Shown here: positions 59,681 to 64,000 of the stretch, piece by piece
Position numbering within the stretch: position 1 is the first letter of the stretch
Layout: each line of letters starts with the position of its first letter
Source: UM-FILTER-40-17 sp032251335
GTDB taxonomy: Bacteria > Bacteroidota > Bacteroidia > Flavobacteriales > Flavobacteriaceae
Direction of reading: 5' to 3'
Length of the DNA stretch: 64,000 nt
NCBI GenBank assembly: GCA_032251335.1
Contig: JAVVDW010000004.1
Location: 62,001-126,000, forward strand
Notes under the pieces: model-generated
The model's input: only the letters and a program-made list of their open reading frames with translations
Told to the model about the DNA's origin: nothing
The model's database searches: none
Program-made: the position numbers and the translations under genes

Positions 59681-61533
59681 GCATCTATATCTTTAGAGGT
59701 GATAATACCTATAAGTATATTTTCGTGTGTTACCGGTAGGCATTTAATATGATGTTCTTGCATTATTTTTTCGGCCGTTTGCATGGTTTGATACCTGTGA
59801 ATACTCCGCACCGGTTGTCGAAAGATTTTTCGAATGCTTTTATTGAGGTTTATTTTATTTTTATATGCTTGAAGTACATCAGTTGAGCTGATAATTCCCA
59901 CGAGTTCATATTGATTTTTAACTACCGGTAGGTGGTGAATATTTTTCCATTCCATGATTTTTTTGACCATCAAAAGCGTGTCATCGGGCATGGCTGTGAA
60001 CACGTTGGTTTTCATGTAGGCAGATACTGTGGGATGGTTGCGGACTTGATAGTATTTTTTAATGCTTATATCCTTCCAATCGGCTACGCAATCATAGGTC
60101 AAATTGTTTTCGTACATGCTTCGTGTGAGCAGTTTTGTAGCAATAGAAGCACTGTATTTTTCAGTGATTTTTCTGTAGTTTTTAATCGTCCATTCTGACC
60201 CAGTATGCTTGAAAAGTCTTTTTTGAATTACATTTAAGTAATGTGAAGCGGTTTGCGAATCAATTCCGGCTTTTAACAGTCCATCGTGCGCCTGGGGGAT
60301 TAATTTATCTCCAATCAGCTTGCGGGCGTTTTGAAATTTTCCTTCCCAAAATAAGGGCGACTCTAATCCCAATCGGGCAGCATTTAGAAAATTCATTTTA
60401 GCCACATAAAAAGGTACTTTGCTGTGTAAATTGTTGAGGCTTTCAGGTTGGTTATACATCAAACCCACCCAAAAACAAAAATTGGCTATCTCGTCTTTGG
60501 GTGAAGGTCCCGAAGGCAGATAGCGGTTTTCTATACGGAGATGGGGCTTTTGTTGTTGGATACCATAGCAAAGCCTGTTCCAACGATAGTCTGTACCATT
60601 GTGCAGTAACAAAGCCGAAAGCTTGGGCGGTTTCCCTGCCTTCATTTGCGCCGTGCTTTTTTCTTTAAAATCGCCAGTCAAGATGCTTTTAAAACGAGTA
60701 ATGGAATCTTTATAATAATCGCCGGCGTCTCCTCTTTGCCAATCTCTGCCAAAACCCACTCGAGGTTCTTTGTCATTTAGCAAATAGGATGTAGATCTAG
60801 TATCTACACTTTGACTAAAAAGCGCTATACGTGTTTCATGCCACAATTGCCTTCGAAGCAAGAGTGGTGAATTGGTAGCTACTGCCAAAACAGGACCGGA
60901 TATGTATTGCGCCCAATTATAGGCCGATTTAAAATGTGCTGGTGTTATTTGTAAATGCGCCTGAAAACTGGTGTTGCAACCTTCATAAATAATAGAATTA
61001 TGCCTAATGTGCAGTTCATCCAAGCCTTGTATGTGAATCTCAAAATCTTGCTTTCTAATTTTCCGCATTGACTCGTTTAATACATTGTACCTAACTAGAG
61101 GTGTCATTGATGACAGATTGATGTGATTGAAATGAATGGTGGGCAATATGCCCGTTAAAATAATATTGACATCCAATAGACGCGCTTTTTCTGCGGCTAA
61201 TGCCAATTTTTCTTTCACTTCGGTTTCGAGCTTTTTAAAACAATCTGTTTGAAGTTTATGTGCTTGGGTGTTCAATTCCAAATTGTACAAGGCCAATTCG
61301 GTTGTAAAATCAGGTTGATTGATGGCGGCTAGCAAATCCATCGCCTTGTTAACCGGTCGCCACGATGAATCAACCAAGCAAAATTCTTGCTCGGCACCTA
61401 TGTGCATCTCTTTGTTTTCAAAACCTTCTTCATACAACAACTGGTCAAAAGCTTCTACATCATCAAGCAAATGACTGATGTATTTTAGTTTGTGATGACC
61501 GGAGCTTATGCTTCTAACCTCTTGAACCCCCAT
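59668..61533 (-). CDS. Glutamate-cysteine ligase-like amidoligase with C-terminal CBS pair
   Basis: 621 residues. The N-terminal two thirds (about 40-420) match the GCS2-type ligase fold: IGAEQEFCLVD (metal-binding Glu residues), NTSFQAHLQI and NSPLLLRRQLWHETRIALF. Such enzymes form gamma-glutamyl or other amides with ATP. The last 115 residues are two CBS domains (TNVFTAMPDDTLLMVKKIME, and RQPVRSIHRYQTMQTAEKIM). True glutathione synthesis is uncertain, since no glutathione synthetase is nearby. It is coupled to the M14/aspartoacylase-type gene, and its upstream region has the palindrome at 61583-61600. Confidence 0.85.
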   Translation of the reverse strand: MGVQEVRSISSGHHKLKYISHLLDDVEAFDQLLYEEGFENKEMHIGAEQEFCLVDSSWRPVNKAMDLLAAINQPDFTTELALYNLELNTQAHKLQTDCFKKLETEVKEKLALAAEKARLLDVNIILTGILPTIHFNHINLSSMTPLVRYNVLNESMRKIRKQDFEIHIQGLDELHIRHNSIIYEGCNTSFQAHLQITPAHFKSAYNWAQYISGPVLAVATNSPLLLRRQLWHETRIALFSQSVDTRSTSYLLNDKEPRVGFGRDWQRGDAGDYYKDSITRFKSILTGDFKEKSTAQMKAGKPPKLSALLLHNGTDYRWNRLCYGIQQQKPHLRIENRYLPSGPSPKDEIANFCFWVGLMYNQPESLNNLHSKVPFYVAKMNFLNAARLGLESPLFWEGKFQNARKLIGDKLIPQAHDGLLKAGIDSQTASHYLNVIQKRLFKHTGSEWTIKNYRKITEKYSASIATKLLTRSMYENNLTYDCVADWKDISIKKYYQVRNHPTVSAYMKTNVFTAMPDDTLLMVKKIMEWKNIHHLPVVKNQYELVGIISSTDVLQAYKNKINLNKSIRKIFRQPVRSIHRYQTMQTAEKIMQEHHIKCLPVTHENILIGIITSKDIDAWKQ

Positions 61534-61572
61534 GATGGTGCTTTTTGTACCAAAGCAATTTAAGCGTGTTTT

Positions 61573-61815
61573 TTGTATTTACACATGATAATTATCATGT
61601 TATCAACCCCTTTTGTGAAAAAACGAGAATTGAAGCAACGAATTGGAGGCATTTTAAAACAAAATGGAATTGGTTTTCTGAATAAGTCGCGTGAAGAAAC
61701 CCGATGGCAAATTGGGGTTTACCAACCAAAGCATTTGATGTTTAACGATGCTTATCCGTTCGGAATTATGCAAGATTGGAAAAATATCAGCTTACACTTG
61801 GTTGTTATTACATGA
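61573..61815 (+). CDS. Possible small protein, doubtful
   Basis: An 80-codon frame opening at a TTG, with ATGs at 61585 and 61597 inside it (the latter gives 72 residues, including NGIGFLNKSREETRWQIGVY). It overlaps the palindromic operator at its 5' end and the end of glpD by 8 bases. I do not recognise it. It could be a real small gene divergent from the amidoligase, a remnant or chance. Confidence 0.3.
   Translation: MYLHMIIIMLSTPFVKKRELKQRIGGILKQNGIGFLNKSREETRWQIGVYQPKHLMFNDAYPFGIMQDWKNISLHLVVIT
61583..61600. promoter_or_regulatory. 18-base perfect palindrome upstream of the amidoligase gene
   Basis: ACATGATAATTATCATGT, centred 58 bases before the start codon at 61533. It contains CATGA-N6-TCATG, as does 58245-58260. 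A weak -7-like TTGCTTTG on the minus strand (61558-61551) would put the palindrome about 44 bases upstream of transcription, again an activator position. Confidence 0.6.
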
Positions 61816-63475
61816 TGGTGGCTACCTGTGTGTGCTTGTCTATTTCAATATCTAGCTTTTCCTTGTAAGCGACCATTTTTTCAGACGATTCACCAAAAAG
61901 TGCCTGATGCGTTTCGAATACGATATCGCGTAAGGTGTCGATGCTGTAAATATCAAAGTATAAACGTCCGGTTCTGCGAATAAAAAAATCGAGCGGATTG
62001 GTGACCATTTCATTTTCAGCGCAAAATACATATTCGGCCTTGCCCATCAGTTTTTCCGCTGTTTTTTGTGTGGGCTTCAGGCTTTCAAAAGTTTTTAGAA
62101 TGTCCTCTGTTTGGCGGCCAAAAGTCGTCACCAAATATTGTGCATATACCTCATCCAAACCGTGCGGTGCAATTCTTTCTGCAATAGTTTTTATGTATTT
62201 CTGTACCTCTTTAAAATTTTTGAAAACACCACCCGCTAAAGGTGTTTTTTCGGTTTTACACTTCTTAAAGTTCTTGTCTTCTTCCTCTTTCAGCTTCTCG
62301 CAAACTTTATCGAGTACGCGTTCTGCCATTTTTCTGTATCCGGTAAGTTTGCCACCCGCAATAGAGATGAGTTGCGAATCGGACACAAATATTTCATCTT
62401 TTCTGGAGAGTTCTGATGCTGATTTCCCCTCTTCGTGGATTAAAGGGCGAAGACCGGCCCAAGTGGAGATGATGTCTTTCATATCCAGATGAATTTTAGG
62501 AAACATATTATTGACAGCACTAATCAGGTAGATGGCATCTGCCGCATCTGTAATGACATCGTCTTTATTGTCTTGATAATTGGTGTCTGTGGTACCAAAA
62601 TAGGTAATTTTCCCTCTGGGGATGGCAAACATCATGCGGCCATCCGGCACATCAAAGTAAACCGATTGTTTCACCGGAAATTTTTCGTAGGGCACTACCA
62701 AATGCACACCCTTTGTCAGGTGGAGTTGCTTGCCTTTTTTGGATCGGTTGAGCACCCTGAGTTCGTCCACCCAAGGTCCTGTGGCATTGACGACAACTTT
62801 GGCCGCAATTTGAATCGCTTTTTTGCTGCGTTGGTCTTCTACCCTCACTCCGGAGACCACACCGTTTTCATAGAGAAATTCTGTCACCGCGGTATAGTTG
62901 ATACAATCTGCTCCTTTTTGCACAGCGGTTTTGATGTTTTCAATAGTCAATCTGGCGTCATCGGTTCGGTATTCTGCATAATAACCCGCACCTTTTAAAA
63001 TCTTCTTGGGCAACAAAGGTTCTTTTTCTAGCGCCTCTTTTTTGTCGAGCATCAGGCGGCGGTCGTCTCCTTCAACGCTTGCTAAAATATCATACACCTT
63101 GAGCCCGATAGACGTCAGCCAAGTGCCATAGGTACCATTCTCGATGATAGGCAACAGCATTTTTTCAGGAACCACCAAATGCGGTGCGAGTTGATGCACA
63201 ATGGCGCGTTCGGAACCCACTTCTTTTACGAGCCAAAAATCGAATTGTTTAAGGTAGCGCAAACCTCCGTGTATCAGTTTGGTAGATTTACTACTGGTGC
63301 CGGAGGCAAAGTCTTTTTTCTCTACCAAGGCTACCTTCATACCGCGAACGGCAGCATCTAAAGCAATGCCGGCTCCGGTTATACCGCCGCCTATTACCAA
63401 AAGGTCATATTTTGTTTGAGACAATTTTGCCAAAAGTGTGTCTCTGTTTTTTAGGGAAAAACTATTTTGCTTCAT
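61808..63475 (-). CDS. glpD: Glycerol-3-phosphate dehydrogenase, FAD-dependent
   Basis: 555 residues. Dinucleotide fold DLLVIGGGITGAGIALDAAV near residue 25 and the FAD signature TSSKSTKLIHGGLRYLKQFD. The mid region GRMMFAIPRGKITYFGTTDTNY and the C-terminal domain are typical of bacterial GlpD. Oxidises glycerol-3-phosphate to DHAP and passes electrons to menaquinone at the membrane. It overlaps glpK by 14 bases. Confidence 0.96.
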   Translation of the reverse strand: MKQNSFSLKNRDTLLAKLSQTKYDLLVIGGGITGAGIALDAAVRGMKVALVEKKDFASGTSSKSTKLIHGGLRYLKQFDFWLVKEVGSERAIVHQLAPHLVVPEKMLLPIIENGTYGTWLTSIGLKVYDILASVEGDDRRLMLDKKEALEKEPLLPKKILKGAGYYAEYRTDDARLTIENIKTAVQKGADCINYTAVTEFLYENGVVSGVRVEDQRSKKAIQIAAKVVVNATGPWVDELRVLNRSKKGKQLHLTKGVHLVVPYEKFPVKQSVYFDVPDGRMMFAIPRGKITYFGTTDTNYQDNKDDVITDAADAIYLISAVNNMFPKIHLDMKDIISTWAGLRPLIHEEGKSASELSRKDEIFVSDSQLISIAGGKLTGYRKMAERVLDKVCEKLKEEEDKNFKKCKTEKTPLAGGVFKNFKEVQKYIKTIAERIAPHGLDEVYAQYLVTTFGRQTEDILKTFESLKPTQKTAEKLMGKAEYVFCAENEMVTNPLDFFIRRTGRLYFDIYSIDTLRDIVFETHQALFGESSEKMVAYKEKLDIEIDKHTQVATIM

Positions 63476-64000
63476 GTTTCCAGTTTTTGGTTCGTTTTAC
63501 TGCTCGTAGCCAGCCTTCATAGCGTTTTTTTCGGGTGTCATCATCAGACTTGGCCGTAAATGACTTTTCGATTTGTTTGGTCTTCAAAATTTGTTCTTTG
63601 GTCCACAGTCCAACTTGCAAGCCTGCCAAATAAGCCGCACCCAAAGCCGTAGATTCTACGCAGTCCGGACGCTCAACCGGAACGCCTAAAATATCGGCTT
63701 GAAATTGCATCAGATAATCGTTTGCGCAAGCGCCACCATCTACCTTGAGTGCTTTTAGCGCAATTCCTGAATCTTTTTGCATTGCGCGCATCAAATCAAC
63801 CGTTTGGTAAGCTATAGATTCCAACGTTGCCCTGACGATATGTGCAAGTCCGGTATCGCGGGTAAGTCCAAAAATAGCGCCTCGGGCATCTTGATCCCAA
63901 TAAGGCGCACCTAAGCCGGAGAAAGCCGGTACAAAATACACCGGATTTTCGCCAACCACACTTTCTGCAATACCCTGAGTGTCGGAAGCATTCTCAATCA
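63462..64000 (-). CDS. glpK: Glycerol kinase, C-terminal part
   Basis: Only the last 179 codons or so are inside the window; the frame stays open to the right edge (INA-type residues before MVGENPVYFVP), so the ATG-like GTG at 63959 is not the start. Signatures FSGLGAPYWDQDARGAIFGL, TLESIAYQTVDLMRAM and VDGGACANDYLMQFQADILG are diagnostic. Phosphorylates glycerol for GlpD, encoded directly downstream with a 14-base overlap. Confidence 0.95.
   Translation of the reverse strand, partial: IENASDTQGIAESVVGENPVYFVPAFSGLGAPYWDQDARGAIFGLTRDTGLAHIVRATLESIAYQTVDLMRAMQKDSGIALKALKVDGGACANDYLMQFQADILGVPVERPDCVESTALGAAYLAGLQVGLWTKEQILKTKQIEKSFTAKSDDDTRKKRYEGWLRAVKRTKNWKHEAK

Noticed and set aside
63959..63959. 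glpK starting at the GTG at 63959
   Set aside because: The frame stays open to the window edge with family-like residues, and glycerol kinase is about 500 residues; the gene is simply cut by the window.

Overview
The window is chromosomal DNA from a gliding-type member of the Bacteroidota, almost certainly class Flavobacteriia. This rests on the gliding genes gldH, gldE and gldD, a secreted protein with a type IX secretion sorting domain, a RicT-like PSP1 protein beside gldH, flavobacterial gene orders (CBS-nadK-DUF6089-uppS-bamA-ompH-ompH-murI; HU-small basic protein-rng; mutY-ssb-gldE-gldD), and promoters with the Bacteroidota -7 motif TAnnTTTG. Shine-Dalgarno sequences are generally absent. 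No rRNA, tRNA, CRISPR array, phage or insertion sequence was seen, so this reads as core genome.

Layout. 1-5.1 kb (minus): start of a class A penicillin-binding protein, gldH, ricT-like, a radical SAM enzyme, trhO and murI. 5.1-12.7 kb (minus): envelope assembly (two OmpH/Skp chaperones, BamA, UppS, DUF6089), then nadK and a CBS protein. 12.8-16.7 kb (plus): pdxJ, a hydrolase, a small membrane protein and a GDSL lipoprotein. 16.7-19.2 kb: a secreted S9 peptidase. 19.4-22.6 kb: a sulfur amino acid operon (OsmC-metX-hom) behind a long regulatory leader. 22.6-27.3 kb: fbp, a GNAT, lysC and an OlsF-like acyltransferase. 27.9-35.3 kb: dnaG, leuS, a PepSY protein, a YugP-type protease, a ferredoxin and an O-methyltransferase. 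35.2-40.7 kb (minus): PAP2, TatA, aroA, peroxiredoxin, Rrf2, rng, a 30-residue basic protein and HU. 40.9-44.3 kb: mutY-ssb-gldE-gldD. 44.4-51.1 kb: Kdo synthesis (kdsA, kdsB, a transaldolase-CBS fusion, a nearby KdsC-like phosphatase) plus folA. 51.2-58.2 kb: lipoprotein, rpoN and a patch of secreted proteins, one interrupted by an in-frame stop. 58.5-64 kb: an amidoligase/amidohydrolase pair, glpD and glpK.

The most interesting structure is at 19.39-19.77 kb. Two short Cys/Met-rich reading frames (CCMMC and CMCMC cores) each precede an intrinsic terminator, in tandem ahead of OsmC-metX-hom. The first unit also has the competing hairpins expected of ribosome-mediated attenuation. It looks like a two-stage attenuator sensing Cys/Met supply.

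The second notable item is a protein (44405-45409) that joins a transaldolase/fructose-6-phosphate-aldolase domain to the CBS pair typical of arabinose-5-phosphate isomerase KdsD. It sits directly after kdsA and suggests an unusual source or control of arabinose-5-phosphate for Kdo. Third, two palindromes of the form CATGA-N6-TCATG lie upstream of the type IX secreted protein and of the amidoligase gene, suggesting a shared Crp/Fnr-type regulator. DnaG has also lost all four zinc-ligand positions.
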